A DNA stretch of 64,000 bases, taken from contig NZ_AP023287.1 of NCBI RefSeq assembly GCF_014218295.1, positions 4,030,001-4,094,000 of the forward strand, in the 5' to 3' direction. Both the position numbers and the translations under genes were made by a program. Below, piece by piece: positions 1 to 12,549 of this stretch; position 1 is the first letter of the stretch; each line of letters opens with the position of its first letter. Below the pieces are notes generated by a model. It saw only the letters and a list, made by a program, of their open reading frames with translations. It searched no databases and had not been told where the DNA came from. This DNA comes from Mycolicibacterium litorale. Its GTDB lineage: Bacteria > Actinomycetota > Actinomycetes > Mycobacteriales > Mycobacteriaceae.

Positions 1-52
1 TGTTGACGATCGTCCACCCGGTCGCGCGCCCGGGGCTGACCCGCTCGTTCAC
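1..52 (-). CDS. sugB: SugB, trehalose ABC transporter permease (5' fragment)
   Basis: Only the first 17 codons are inside the window, from a GTG at 52 that overlaps the sugA stop (54-56) closely. The residues read as a basic start followed by GWTIVN, which resembles the start of mycobacterial SugB. Identity rests mainly on position: SugB follows SugA in the LpqY-SugA-SugB-SugC importer. The rest, and sugC, lie beyond the left edge. Confidence 0.7.
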   Translation of the reverse strand, partial: MNERVSPGRATGWTIVN

Positions 53-53
53 C

Positions 54-2503
<2,450 letters not shown>

Positions 2504-2538
2504 CTATCTCGGCCCGATCGTGACCTCCGCGTGGCCTG

Positions 2539-3075
2539 TCAGATCGTCAAGCGCGCCAGCAGATCCCGGCCCTGTTCGGCGTTCTGTGGGTCGCACAGGA
2601 CGTCGTAGCGGCCGGCGACCAGTTGCATGGTCGAGCTGAAATCCCTTGTGCCGCGCGCCATCGCGTACGGGATCGCCGAGGTGATGAGGCCGAAGAACAC
2701 GCCGGCGATCAGGCCGGTGAGCAGTGCGCTCCACGGGTTCGGGCTGAAGAAACCGAGGATCAGGCCGATGAACAGACCGAGCCAGGCGCCGGTCAGCACA
2801 CCGCCGCCGAGGACCTTGGGCCACGTCAGCCGGCCGGTGACCCGCTCCACCTGCATCAGGTCCACCCCGACGATGGTCACCTGCTGGACGGGGAACTGCT
2901 GATCGGACAGGTAGTCCACCGCACGCTGGGCCTCGGCGTAGGTCGCGTACGACCCGATCGGCCAGCCCTTCGGCGGCGTGGGCAGCGGGCCGGGCACACC
3001 GCGACCGCCTGCCTGTGGGGTGGGCGTCGCGCCCGGTGCGCCCGGGGTCGGTCCGGACTGGAAAGGACTCGTCAT
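2539..3075 (-). CDS. GSP17M-domain membrane protein (Rv1234-like)
   Basis: Predicted membrane protein of 178 residues. It has a proline/glycine-rich N-terminal 40 residues, then a general-stress-protein 17M-like domain (SYATYAEAQRAVDYLSDQQF, near residue 42) that contains two or three hydrophobic segments at about residues 88-145 (GGGVLTGAWLGLFIGLILGF; ALLTGLIAGVFFGLI). The function of this family is not known. It lies 128 bp upstream of lpqY on the same strand, as Rv1234 does in M. tuberculosis, and may be co-transcribed with the transporter. Confidence 0.85.
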   Translation of the reverse strand: MTSPFQSGPTPGAPGATPTPQAGGRGVPGPLPTPPKGWPIGSYATYAEAQRAVDYLSDQQFPVQQVTIVGVDLMQVERVTGRLTWPKVLGGGVLTGAWLGLFIGLILGFFSPNPWSALLTGLIAGVFFGLITSAIPYAMARGTRDFSSTMQLVAGRYDVLCDPQNAEQGRDLLARLTI

Positions 3076-3191
3076 CGCTCGTCATTCTCCTCTAGGACGC
3101 CGGTTTCGGCAGCGTGTTCTCATCGATTCAACGTCTCGACTACCCGATTCGTGCCCGGTTCGGACCGCTGCCCGCCGGTCCCGCCGTGCGC

Positions 3192-3197
3192 TAGGTT
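3192..3197 (+). promoter_or_regulatory. -10 hexamer TAGGTT, leaderless start
   Basis: TAGGTT fits the mycobacterial TANNNT -10 and ends six bases before the ATG at 3204, so the transcript should begin at or next to the start codon. Confidence 0.5.
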
Positions 3198-3203
3198 GAC
3201 ATC

Positions 3204-3785
3204 ATGACGAATCCGGACCGAGACCCCGAGCAGTCGTCACCAGCGGAGTCCGGTTCCGGCGGCGCCGAGCCGCCCGCCGGCGGGTACGAAGCGCCGGCCT
3301 ACGGCCAGCCGCCGGGCTACCCGCCGCCCACCCCCGGTTTCGATCAGCCCGGGTATCAGCAGCCCGGCTACCAGCAGCCCGGTTACGAGCAGCCCGGTTA
3401 CGAGCAGCCCGGTTACGAAACACCCGGCTACCAGCAGCCGGGGTATCCGCCGCCGCCACCGGGGTACCAGCCGTACGGGTCGTACGGCGGCTATGACGCA
3501 CCCGCGGGCTATCCGCCCCCGCCGCCCGGATATCCGCCGTACGGCGGCGCGTACGGTGCGGCGCCCAAGACCAATTCGCTGGCGATCTGGTCGCTGGTCG
3601 CGTCGCTGATCGGGTTCATCTGCTGCATCGGCTCGGTCGCGGGCATCGCGCTCGGCCTGGTCTCGCTCAATCAGATCAAGCAGAACCAGGAAGAAGGCCA
3701 GGGCCTGGCCATCGCCGGGATCGCCGTCGGCGCGGTGTCGCTGCTCGCCGGCCTGGTGATGACCGTCGTCTTCATGAACGTCTGA
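3204..3785 (+). CDS. DUF4190 Pro/Gly/Tyr-rich membrane protein (Rv1233c-like)
   Basis: Small membrane protein of unknown function, 193 residues. The N-terminal 115 residues are disordered and rich in Pro, Gly, Tyr and Gln, with a run of PGY pentapeptides (see the repeat at 3342-3446). The C-terminal part has two hydrophobic hairpin segments (about residues 127-155 and 165-190), separated by a QIKQNQEEGQG loop, the usual DUF4190 layout. Low-complexity cytoplasmic tails of this type often mediate self-association at the membrane; that is inference here. No Shine-Dalgarno sequence is seen; the -10 at 3192-3197 suggests leaderless translation. Confidence 0.85.
   Translation: MTNPDRDPEQSSPAESGSGGAEPPAGGYEAPAYGQPPGYPPPTPGFDQPGYQQPGYQQPGYEQPGYEQPGYETPGYQQPGYPPPPPGYQPYGSYGGYDAPAGYPPPPPGYPPYGGAYGAAPKTNSLAIWSLVASLIGFICCIGSVAGIALGLVSLNQIKQNQEEGQGLAIAGIAVGAVSLLAGLVMTVVFMNV
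3342..3446 (+). repeat. Seven tandem 15-bp units encoding xxPGY
   Basis: Seven head-to-tail 15-bp units encode the pentapeptides DQPGY, QQPGY, QQPGY, EQPGY, EQPGY, ETPGY and QQPGY inside the DUF4190 gene. Being in-frame multiples of three, copy-number change would lengthen or shorten the disordered tail without frameshift. Confidence 0.9.
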
Positions 3786-3788
3786 CGG

Positions 3789-4772
3789 TCAGCTGGGCGG
3801 GCGGAACGGCTCGCCCCGGCGGGTCATCCCCGCGGCGCGGCCCTTGGCGGCGATCACCAGCGCCATCTTGCGGCTGGCCTCGTCGATCATCTCGTCGCCG
3901 AGCATCACCGCACCGCGGGCGCCGCCGGCGCGCGACGTGTGCCACTCGTAGGCCTCGAGGACCAACTCGGCGTGGTCGTAGTCCTGCTGGCGCGGGCTGA
4001 AGATCTCGTTGCCCGCGGTGATCTGATCCGGATGCAACACCCATTTGCCGTCGAAGCCCAGCGCCGCCGAGCGGCCCGCCACCCGGCGGAAGGCCTCGAC
4101 GTCGCGCACCTTCAGGAACGGTCCGTCGATCGCCAGCACGCCGTGGGTGCGGGCCGCGATGAGGATGCGCATCAGGATGTGGTGGTAGGCGTCGCCGACG
4201 TCGTAACCCTCGGGCTGTTCCCCGACGACCAGGGTCCGCATGTTGAGGCTGGCCATCAGGTCGGCGGGCCCGAGCACCAGCGCCCGCACGCGCGGACCCG
4301 CGGCGATCGCGTCGATGTTGGTCAGGCCCTGGGCGTTCTCGATCTGCGCCTCGATGCCGATGCGGCCGACGGGCAACCCGTGTGTCGTCTCGAGTTGGGT
4401 CAGCAGCAGATCGAGCGCGTGGACGTGCGAGACGTCGGTGACCTTCGGCAACACGATGATGTCGAGGTGCGCGCCGGCGGTCGACACCACCTCGATGACG
4501 TCGGCGTAGGTCCACGGTGTGGTCCAGTCGTTGACCCGCACACCGCGAACCTGTGCGCCCCAACCGGATTCGCCCAGCGCCAGCGCGACCCGGGTACGCG
4601 CCTCGGCCTTGGCCTCGGTCGCCACCGCGTCCTCCAGATCGAGGAACACCTCGTCGGCCGGCAAACCCTTGGCCTTCTCGATCATCTTGGCGCTGCTGCC
4701 GGGCACCGAGAGGCAGGTCCGGCGCGGGCGGGCGGAATCGTCGAGTTCGCGGGGTCGAGGCGCGTATGTCAC
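3789..4772 (-). CDS. HpcH/HpaI-type CoA-ester lyase (CitE/malyl-CoA lyase family)
   Basis: Probable C-C lyase acting on a malyl-, citramalyl- or citryl-CoA-type ester. The family signatures are visible: PRRTCLSVPGSS at the N-terminus, DEVFLDLEDAVA (metal and substrate loop), IEAQIENAQGLTNID with the catalytic Glu, and FDGKWVLHPDQI toward the C-terminus. An open frame continues to 4799, but an ATG there would overlap the divergent ATG at 4798 base for base. The GTG at 4772 (MTYAPRPRELDD) gives about 327 residues, normal for the family, and has an imperfect -10 (TAGAGA, 4781-4786) eight bases before it. The exact substrate cannot be told from sequence. Confidence 0.85.
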   Translation of the reverse strand: MTYAPRPRELDDSARPRRTCLSVPGSSAKMIEKAKGLPADEVFLDLEDAVATEAKAEARTRVALALGESGWGAQVRGVRVNDWTTPWTYADVIEVVSTAGAHLDIIVLPKVTDVSHVHALDLLLTQLETTHGLPVGRIGIEAQIENAQGLTNIDAIAAGPRVRALVLGPADLMASLNMRTLVVGEQPEGYDVGDAYHHILMRILIAARTHGVLAIDGPFLKVRDVEAFRRVAGRSAALGFDGKWVLHPDQITAGNEIFSPRQQDYDHAELVLEAYEWHTSRAGGARGAVMLGDEMIDEASRKMALVIAAKGRAAGMTRRGEPFRPPS

Positions 4773-4784
4773 GGTTCTACTCTC

Positions 4785-4790
4785 TACCCT
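4785..4790 (+). promoter_or_regulatory. -10 hexamer TACCCT, leaderless start
   Basis: TACCCT ends seven bases before the ATG at 4798. It overlaps by two bases the reverse-strand candidate -10 of the divergent CoA-ester lyase gene (4781-4786). Confidence 0.45.
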
Positions 4791-4797
4791 TTGAGTC

Positions 4798-6093
4798 ATG
4801 GCGGCGGTGAACAGGGTCTACGCAGCGCGGCTCGCGGGAATGGCGGTACTCGGCCCCGACGGCGAGTCGATCGGCCGCGTGCGCGATGTGGTGATCAGCA
4901 TCAGCATCGTCCGCCAACAGCCGCGCGTCCTCGGACTCGTCGTCGAATTGCTCACCCGGCGAAGGATTTTCGTTCCGATCCTGCGCGTCACCGCGATCGA
5001 GCCGAGCGCGGTCACCCTCACGACGGCCAATGTGTCGCTGCGGAAGTTCGTGCAACGTCCCGGTGAGGTGCTGGTGCTGGGTCAGGTACTCGAGACCCGC
5101 GTGCGCGTCGACGATCCGGACCTGACCGAGCTCGCCGGAATCGACGTCGTCGTGGTCGATCTCGGCATCGAGCAGAGCCGCACCCGCGACTGGCTGGTCA
5201 CCCGCGTCGCCGTGCGCACCCAGCGTCGCCTCGGCCGCCGCTCGAACATCCACGTCGTCGAATGGCATCACGTCCACGGCCTCACGCCGTCGGGTCTGGC
5301 GATGCCCGACCAGGGCGTGGCTTCGCTGCTCGAACAGTTCGAGGGGCAGCGGGCGGTGGAGGTCGCCGAGGCGATCCGCGAGTTGCCCGCCAAACGTCGC
5401 TACGAGGTGGTCAACGCGCTCGACGACGAACGGCTCGCCGACGTGCTGCAGGAACTGCCGATGGACGACCAGGCCGACGTGCTGCGCCAGATGAAGACCG
5501 ACCGCGCGGCCGACGTGCTCGAGGCGATGGATCCCGACGACGCCGCCGACCTGCTCGGCTCCATGACGCCCGCCGACGCCGAGACGCTGCTGCGCCGGAT
5601 GGATCCCGAGGACTCCGAGGATGTGCGCCGGCTGCTGAGCCACTCCCCCGACACCGCGGGCGGTCTGATGACCTCCGAACCGGTGGTGCTGGCGCCCGAC
5701 GTCACCGTCGCCGAGGCGCTCGCCCGGGTGCGCGACCCCGACCTGACGCCGGCGCTGGCCTCGCTGGCGTTCGTCGCCCGGCCCCCCACCGCGACGCCCA
5801 CCGGCCACTATCTGGGTTGCGTGCACCTGCAGCGGCTGCTGCGCGAACCACCCGCCACCTTGGTCAGCGGGATCCTCGACACCGACCTGCCGAGCCTGAG
5901 CCCGCAGGATTCGCTGGGCGCCGTCACGCGCTACTTCGCGGCCTACAATCTCGTCTGCGGTCCGGTCGTCGACGAGGAGAACCACCTGCTGGGCGCGGTG
6001 TCGGTCGACGACGTCCTCGACCACCTGCTCCCCGACGACTGGCGCGAACGGGTCACCGAACCCGAACTGACCGGCACCGAAGGGACGTCATGA
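4798..6093 (+). CDS. MgtE-N/CBS-domain protein without membrane part (Rv1232c-like)
   Basis: Soluble protein of 431 residues. It begins with a PRC-barrel-like segment (VLGPDGESIGRVRDVVISI), then an MgtE intracellular N domain of helical repeats (ADVLQELPMDDQADVLRQMK, ADLLGSMTPADAETLLRRMD), then paired CBS domains starting at DTAGGLMTSEPVVLAPDVTV. True MgtE magnesium channels add five C-terminal membrane helices; none is present, so this is a regulatory or scaffold relative rather than a channel. Its stop overlaps the start of the membrane DUF1003 gene (ATGA), suggesting the two work together, perhaps in divalent-cation sensing (inference). Confidence 0.88.
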   Translation: MAAVNRVYAARLAGMAVLGPDGESIGRVRDVVISISIVRQQPRVLGLVVELLTRRRIFVPILRVTAIEPSAVTLTTANVSLRKFVQRPGEVLVLGQVLETRVRVDDPDLTELAGIDVVVVDLGIEQSRTRDWLVTRVAVRTQRRLGRRSNIHVVEWHHVHGLTPSGLAMPDQGVASLLEQFEGQRAVEVAEAIRELPAKRRYEVVNALDDERLADVLQELPMDDQADVLRQMKTDRAADVLEAMDPDDAADLLGSMTPADAETLLRRMDPEDSEDVRRLLSHSPDTAGGLMTSEPVVLAPDVTVAEALARVRDPDLTPALASLAFVARPPTATPTGHYLGCVHLQRLLREPPATLVSGILDTDLPSLSPQDSLGAVTRYFAAYNLVCGPVVDEENHLLGAVSVDDVLDHLLPDDWRERVTEPELTGTEGTS

Positions 6094-6638
6094 GCGAGTT
6101 GTCGGCGCGCGGTCGGCTGGACACCCCGCGCAGTCCGCGCCGCATCTCGTTCTCGGTGGACCGGGAGGCGGTCGGCCAGTTCGGTGAGCGGGTCGCCCGC
6201 TTCCTCGGCACCGGCCGCTACCTGTTGGTGCAGACCGTGATCGTGATCGTCTGGATCGCGCTGAACCTGTTCGCCGTGTCGCTGCAGTGGGATCCGTACC
6301 CGTTCATCCTGCTCAACCTCGCGTTCTCCACCCAGGCCGCCTACGCCGCGCCCTTGATCCTGCTGGCGCAGAACCGCCAGGAGAACCGCGACCGGGTGTC
6401 GCTGGACGAGGACCGCCGGCGGGCCGCGCAGACCAAGGCCGACACCGAGTACCTCGCCCGCGAACTGGCCGCGCTGCGGCTGGCCGTCGGCGAGGTCGCC
6501 ACCCGCGACTACCTGCGCCGCGAACTCGAGGAACTCCGCGAGATGGTCGCCGCCCTGCTGGCCGCCGGCGGCGTCGACGCACGCGAATCGGGGGCGAAAT
6601 ACGACGGCGGCGAGCGGCGGTCGAAACGAACCGGCTGA
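6090..6638 (+). CDS. DUF1003 membrane protein (Rv1231c-like)
   Basis: Membrane protein of 182 residues, translationally coupled to the MgtE-N/CBS gene by a 4-base overlap. Two hydrophobic segments lie at about residues 45-65 (VQTVIVIVWIALNLFAVSLQ) and 70-92 (YPFILLNLAFSTQAAYAAPL), followed by the typical DUF1003 signature LLAQNRQENRDR and a charged helical C-terminus (ARELAALRLAVGEVATRDYL). The function is unknown; the pairing with a soluble MgtE-N/CBS protein suggests a small membrane complex (inference). Confidence 0.88.
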   Translation: MSELSARGRLDTPRSPRRISFSVDREAVGQFGERVARFLGTGRYLLVQTVIVIVWIALNLFAVSLQWDPYPFILLNLAFSTQAAYAAPLILLAQNRQENRDRVSLDEDRRRAAQTKADTEYLARELAALRLAVGEVATRDYLRRELEELREMVAALLAAGGVDARESGAKYDGGERRSKRTG

Positions 6639-6739
6639 GCGGGGTTGCCTATTGCCGCAACGCACGTGACGCGAGGTATGTATGGTGACTTGGTTCACAC
6701 ACCTGGGTCGGGCCAGCGCACACGCTTAGGACGGTTGGA

Positions 6740-8149
6740 GTGCACATAGGGGGAGCAGCCGCGGTGGCGGCGGCCCGACGCCACGCGGGCCGGGCGCTGC
6801 GCAAACCGGCCGCCGGAATCGTCATCCTCGCCCCGCTCGTGCTGGCGGGCGCCGTCGGGGCCTCGGCCCCGGGTCTGCACCACTCGGTGAGCAATGCCGC
6901 GGTCACCCCGCTGGCCGCCGTCGAGACGTCACCGCGAAACCCCGTGGGGCCGTCGGTGGTGGCGGTCAAGCGGCCGCCGAGCACCTTCCGCATCGCCGCG
7001 TCGACTGTGTCCTCACCGCCCCCGGCCGTCGTGGTCAACGCGCCCGGCAGCCTGAAGATCCCGGCGATGGCGTTGAGCGCGTACCGCAACGCCGAACGGA
7101 TGATGGCCGCCGCCAGTCCGAACTGCGGCGTCAGCTGGAACCTGCTCGCCGGCATCGGCCGCATCGAGTCCGGACACGCCTCCGGCGGGGCGACCGATTC
7201 CCGCGGCACCGCGGTCCGCCCGATCTACGGCCCCGCCCTCGACGGGACGCTGCCCGGCAACGAGATCATCGAGATGAGCCGCACCGCCGACCGGGTGACG
7301 TACGCCCGCGCGATGGGCCCGATGCAGTTCCTGCCCGGCACCTGGGCGCGCTACGCCTCCGACGGCGACGGCGACGGTAAGGCGAACGTGCAGAACCTCT
7401 ACGACTCCACCCTGGCCGCGGCCCGCTATCTGTGCAGCGGCGGGCTGAACCTGCGCGACCCGTCGCAGGTGATGTCGGCGATCCTGCGGTACAACAACTC
7501 GGTCGCCTACGCCCGCAACGTGCTGAGCTGGGCCGGCGGCTACGCGACCGGGGTCGTCCCGGTGGACCTGCCCCCGATCACCGGGCCCGTGCCCGCGATG
7601 GGCGATTCACACCTCGACCGGCCGGAAGGTCTCGGCCCCGGTGCGCCGGAGAACGCGACCGGCCTGCCCGCGGACGACCCGCTGGCGCTGGTGCCGCTGC
7701 TGAGCCGCAACGACGCCAGCCGGATGCCCGGCACCAACGTGCCCGGGTTCGCGCCGGGACAGCGGCTCGGCCCGCTGCCCGGTCCCGCCCCGGCCGCGCC
7801 CGCGACCACCGCACCGGCCCCGGCCGCCCCACCCTGGGTGCCGCCGTGGCTGGCTCCCCGCCCCCGCCGCCGCCCAGCTGTGTGGTGTTCTGCCTGGAGG
7901 ACACACCGCCGCCTGCGGCCGCGCCGGCTCCCGACCGCTACCGCCGGGCCCGCCCGCAGCGCCCGCGCCCGGACCCGTCCCGGCAGCAGCACCCGCACCC
8001 GGGCCCGTCCCGGCAGCAGCGCCCGCACCCGCACCGGGGCCCGTCCCCCCGCCGGGGCCGGCGTTGGCGGGGACCGGTCCGGCACCCGGTCCGGCGGCCT
8101 GAGCAGCGGCAGCGCCCGCGTGTACGACCCGCCTGCCGGGTCGGCCTAG
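6740..8149 (+). CDS. Lytic transglycosylase, MltB/SLT_2 type, with frameshifted tail (Rv1230c-like)
   Basis: Exported peptidoglycan lytic transglycosylase. After a GTG start and an N-terminal hydrophobic segment (GIVILAPLVLAGAVGASAPG), the catalytic domain spans about residues 110-270: LLAGIGRIESGH carries the catalytic Glu, followed by AMGPMQFLPGTWARY, an Asp-rich DGDGDGKAN loop and AILRYNNSVAYARNV. The remainder is a Pro/Ala linker. The frame as read ends at 8149 in an Arg/Thr-rich segment, but codon sense moves to the -1 frame near 7860 (SPPPPPPSCVVFCLEDT) and again near 7935 (repeated PAPGPVPAAA), ending at TGA 8100-8102. Two 1-base losses, real or sequencing errors, are implied; the enzyme domain is unaffected. 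Confidence 0.85.
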   Translation: MHIGGAAAVAAARRHAGRALRKPAAGIVILAPLVLAGAVGASAPGLHHSVSNAAVTPLAAVETSPRNPVGPSVVAVKRPPSTFRIAASTVSSPPPAVVVNAPGSLKIPAMALSAYRNAERMMAAASPNCGVSWNLLAGIGRIESGHASGGATDSRGTAVRPIYGPALDGTLPGNEIIEMSRTADRVTYARAMGPMQFLPGTWARYASDGDGDGKANVQNLYDSTLAAARYLCSGGLNLRDPSQVMSAILRYNNSVAYARNVLSWAGGYATGVVPVDLPPITGPVPAMGDSHLDRPEGLGPGAPENATGLPADDPLALVPLLSRNDASRMPGTNVPGFAPGQRLGPLPGPAPAAPATTAPAPAAPPWVPPWLAPRPRRRPAVWCSAWRTHRRLRPRRLPTATAGPARSARARTRPGSSTRTRARPGSSARTRTGARPPAGAGVGGDRSGTRSGGLSSGSARVYDPPAGSA

Positions 8150-8152
8150 ACT
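8147..8152 (+). promoter_or_regulatory. -10 hexamer TAGACT, leaderless start of mrp
   Basis: TAGACT ends eight bases before the mrp ATG at 8161; no Shine-Dalgarno sequence intervenes. Confidence 0.45.
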
Positions 8153-8160
8153 CGCAGGCG

Positions 8161-9303
8161 ATGTCCGAAAATCCCGATGAACGCCAGGCCGCGATCCGCG
8201 CCGCGCTGGCCAAGGTGATCGACCCCGAACTGCGACGACCGATCACCGAGCTCGGCATGGTCAAGGCGATCACCATCGCGCCGGACGACAGCGTGCACGT
8301 CGCGGTCTACCTGACCACCGCCGCATGCCCCAAGCGCAACGAGATCACCACGCAGGTGCAGCAGGCGGTCGCCGACGTCCCCGGCACCGGCGCGGTGCGG
8401 GTCAGCCTCGACGTGATGAACGACGAGCAGCGCGCCGAACTGCGCAAGCAGTTGCGGGGCGACTCGCGCGAACCCGTGATCCCGTTCGCCCAGCCCGGCT
8501 CGCTGACCCGGGTCTACGCCGTCGCCTCCGGTAAGGGCGGCGTCGGCAAGTCGAGCGTCACGGTGAACCTGGCGGCGGCGATGGCCGCCCGCGGCCTGTC
8601 CGTCGGTCTGCTCGACGCCGACATCTACGGCCACTCGGTGCCGCGCATGATGGGCACCACCGACCGACCCACCCAGGTCGACTCGATGATCCTGCCGCCC
8701 ATCGCCCACGACGTGAAGGTCATCTCGATCGCGATGTTCACGCAGGGCAACACCCCGGTGGTGTGGCGCGGCCCGATGCTGCACCGGGCGTTGCAGCAGT
8801 TCCTCGCCGACGTCTTCTGGGGCGATCTCGACGTCCTGCTGCTCGACCTCCCGCCGGGCACCGGTGACGTGGCGATCTCGGTGGCCCAGCTGATCCCCGG
8901 CGCGGAGATCCTCGTCGTCACCACACCGCAGCTGGCCGCCGCGGAGGTGGCCGAACGGGCCGGCGCGATCGCGCTGCAGACCCGCCAGCGCATCGTCGGC
9001 GTGGTGGAGAACATGTCCGGTCTGCTGATGCCCGACGGTTCGACGATGCAGCTGTTCGGTGAGGGCGGTGGCCGCCAGGTCGCCGAGTCGCTCACCCGGT
9101 CCGTCGGCGCGGACGTCCCGCTGCTCGGTCAGGTGCCGCTGGATCCGGCGCTGGTCGCCGCGGGCGACTCCGGCGTGCCGCTGGTGCTGTCGGCACCCGA
9201 CTCGCCGGCGGGCAAGGAGCTGCGCAGCATCGCCGACGCGCTGTCGGCGCGCAAACGGGGGCTGGCCGGGATGTCGCTCGGGCTGGACCCCGCGGGCCGC
9301 TGA
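8161..9303 (+). CDS. mrp: Mrp/ApbC-family iron-sulfur cluster carrier ATPase
   Basis: Cytosolic P-loop ATPase that binds and hands over Fe-S clusters. The 380 residues begin with a MIP18/DUF59 domain (KVIDPELRRPITELGMV, about 20-110) and continue with the deviant Walker A GKGGVGKSS (about 126-134), LLDADIYGHSVPRMMG and LLLDLPPGTGD. The C-terminal CxxC that binds the bridging cluster in enterobacterial Mrp is absent: the equivalent stretch is ENMSGLLMPDGSTMQLFGEG, which I recall as usual in mycobacteria. The gene converges on tatB with 3 bp between the stops. Confidence 0.95.
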   Translation: MSENPDERQAAIRAALAKVIDPELRRPITELGMVKAITIAPDDSVHVAVYLTTAACPKRNEITTQVQQAVADVPGTGAVRVSLDVMNDEQRAELRKQLRGDSREPVIPFAQPGSLTRVYAVASGKGGVGKSSVTVNLAAAMAARGLSVGLLDADIYGHSVPRMMGTTDRPTQVDSMILPPIAHDVKVISIAMFTQGNTPVVWRGPMLHRALQQFLADVFWGDLDVLLLDLPPGTGDVAISVAQLIPGAEILVVTTPQLAAAEVAERAGAIALQTRQRIVGVVENMSGLLMPDGSTMQLFGEGGGRQVAESLTRSVGADVPLLGQVPLDPALVAAGDSGVPLVLSAPDSPAGKELRSIADALSARKRGLAGMSLGLDPAGR

Positions 9304-9306
9304 CGG

Positions 9307-9728
9307 CTAGGTGGCGTCGCTGTCGAACGGCGTGGCGGTCGGGGCCTTGGGTTCGTGCGGCTCGGGCGGGTTCACCGGGGTGACCGGCTTCTCCTGAGCG
9401 GTGGCCGGTTTGCCGTTGGTCGAGCGGTCCGACGGGTCGAAATTCCCGGTGAAGAACGAGTCGTCGCCGTCGAGCAGATGTTTGGTCAGCGCCGCTCGCG
9501 GCGTCATCCCGCGCAGCTTCTGCAGTTCGGTGATGGGTTCGCGGAGGTCCTCGAACTCGGGGCCGAAGTCCTTGCGCAACTGGGTCGTCGCGCCGCTGAC
9601 GTAGTCGCGGGCCTGGCGCAGCGCACTGGAGGTCCAGCGGATCGCGCCGGGCAGCCGTTCGGGTCCCAGGATCACCAGCCCGGCGATCACCAGGATCAGC
9701 ATCTCCCCCCAGCCGATGTTGGAGAACA

Positions 9729-9729
<1 letters not shown>
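9307..9729 (-). CDS. tatB: TatB, twin-arginine translocase subunit
   Basis: Membrane-anchored subunit of the TatBC receptor for folded twin-arginine substrates. The 140 residues have the family N-terminus ([20 protein letters not shown], one membrane helix), the [12 protein letters not shown] hinge, an amphipathic helix ([20 protein letters not shown]) and a disordered Pro-rich tail. The start ATG shares one base with the htrA stop (TGATG), so translation is coupled. The sigE-rseA-htrA-tatB order matches M. tuberculosis. Confidence 0.95.
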
Positions 9730-11291
<1,562 letters not shown>

Positions 11292-11693
11292 CTACCGGCG
11301 TTTACGCCGGTCGCGCGTAGCGTCGTCAGCAAACTTCGACTGCTCGGGTCCGTCGACCGGGGACCGCGGCATGTGTTCCGGGATCTGCGACAACATCCCC
11401 AGCAGGGTGTTCGGTATCGCGATGGGCTGGCTGTCCCGCAACGCCGCGCGGGCCTGGCTCTGGGCTTCCACCTCGGCGGCGCACTGGGGGCACACCGACA
11501 GGTGGCTGGCCGCGCGCAGGTGTGCGCTCATCCGCAGTTCACCGTCGACGAAGGCGGCGACTGCCTCGATGGAGAGGTGCTCGGTGGAGCCGAACTGGCG
11601 GGGTGCGCCCACCGGGGCGTCGCTCTGGGAGGCGAACTGTGCGGGCAACCAGGAGAAGGCCCGGCGGAACACATGTCCCGGATCGACCATCAT
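11292..11693 (-). CDS. rseA: RseA, zinc-binding anti-sigma-E factor
   Basis: Cytosolic anti-sigma factor of the ZAS type that holds SigE inactive until it is oxidised or degraded. The zinc motif is visible as HLSVCPQC at about residues 73-80, inside the conserved region starting VFRRAFSWLPAQFASQSDAP. I choose the ATG at 11693 (or the next codon at 11690) because GAGGAG lies 4-8 bases upstream; the open frame runs on to 11738 with no such signal. The gene lies between sigE and htrA on the same strand, the usual SigE operon. Confidence 0.93.
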   Translation of the reverse strand: MMVDPGHVFRRAFSWLPAQFASQSDAPVGAPRQFGSTEHLSIEAVAAFVDGELRMSAHLRAASHLSVCPQCAAEVEAQSQARAALRDSQPIAIPNTLLGMLSQIPEHMPRSPVDGPEQSKFADDATRDRRKRR

Positions 11694-11778
11694 CCAGCTC
11701 CTCTCGGTTCGCTCACTGGTCTGTAAGACGCCGCCCACATGAGGTTAGCGCGGGACCGTCCCGCAGACACCGAGATGG

Positions 11779-12549
11779 TCAGGCGGATGCCGCCGCGTCC
11801 GGCGCGTGCCGGGCGAGGTAGTCGCGCAGGGCCTGGCGGCCGCGGTGGATGCGGCTGCGCACCGTGCCGAGCTTCACCCCTAGCGTGGCGCCGATTTCCT
11901 CATAGGACAGACCTTCGATGTCGCACAGCACGACCGCGGCGCGGAACTCCGGCGGCAGCGAGTCGAGCGCGGCCTGCAGGTCCGGACCCAGCCGGGAGTC
12001 GTGGAAGATCTGCTCGGGGTTCGGATCGTCGGCCGGCACCCGGTCGTAGTCCTCGGGCAGCGCCTCCATGCGGATGCGGCCGCGCCTGCGGACCATGTCG
12101 AGGAAGAGGTTGGTGGTGATGCGGTGCAGCCAGCCTTCGAACGTGCCGGGCTGGTAGTTCTGCACCGAGCGGAAGACGCGGATGAACGTCTCCTGGGTCA
12201 GATCCTCGGCGTCGTGCTGGTTACCGGAGAGCCGGTAGGCCAGGCGGTAGACCCGGTCGGCGTGCTGCCGCACGAGCTCGTCCCACGACGGCATCGTCGT
12301 CTTGTCGCCGGTGGCGTCGAATACGGCGGTACCGGTGAGCTCGTCGGTCGGCTCGACCCAGTCCGCATCGTTGAACTGTTCGAGGTGCGCCATCGAAACG
12401 GGTGCGGCCTGTGCGGTCGCGTTCGTGGTGGTCGTCGGATCCTCCATGTCATGGCCGGCTGAACCAGCCGGCTGGTCATCGTGGGCAACACGTTCGGCGG
12501 AATCCCTATTCCCGAAGCGGAGACGCCTCCTGTGTTCCATGCCCGCCAC
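11779..12549 (-). CDS. sigE: SigE, ECF sigma factor
   Basis: Extracytoplasmic-function sigma factor for envelope, detergent and heat stress. After a variable N-terminus of about 85 residues, region 2 ([40 protein letters not shown]) and region 4 ([39 protein letters not shown]) are near-identical to mycobacterial SigE as I recall it. The longest start is GTG 12549; ATG 12540 is three codons inside, and an in-frame ATG further in (before EDPTTTTN) could give a short form, as several SigE start sites are known in M. tuberculosis. Divergent from the O-methyltransferase gene. Confidence 0.95.
   Translation of the reverse strand: MAGMEHRRRLRFGNRDSAERVAHDDQPAGSAGHDMEDPTTTTNATAQAAPVSMAHLEQFNDADWVEPTDELTGTAVFDATGDKTTMPSWDELVRQHADRVYRLAYRLSGNQHDAEDLTQETFIRVFRSVQNYQPGTFEGWLHRITTNLFLDMVRRRGRIRMEALPEDYDRVPADDPNPEQIFHDSRLGPDLQAALDSLPPEFRAAVVLCDIEGLSYEEIGATLGVKLGTVRSRIHRGRQALRDYLARHAPDAAASA

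Noticed and set aside
4777..6024. 415-codon minus-strand open frame
   Set aside because: Antisense to the MgtE-N/CBS gene, rich in His/Gly/Arg/Val with no domain pattern.
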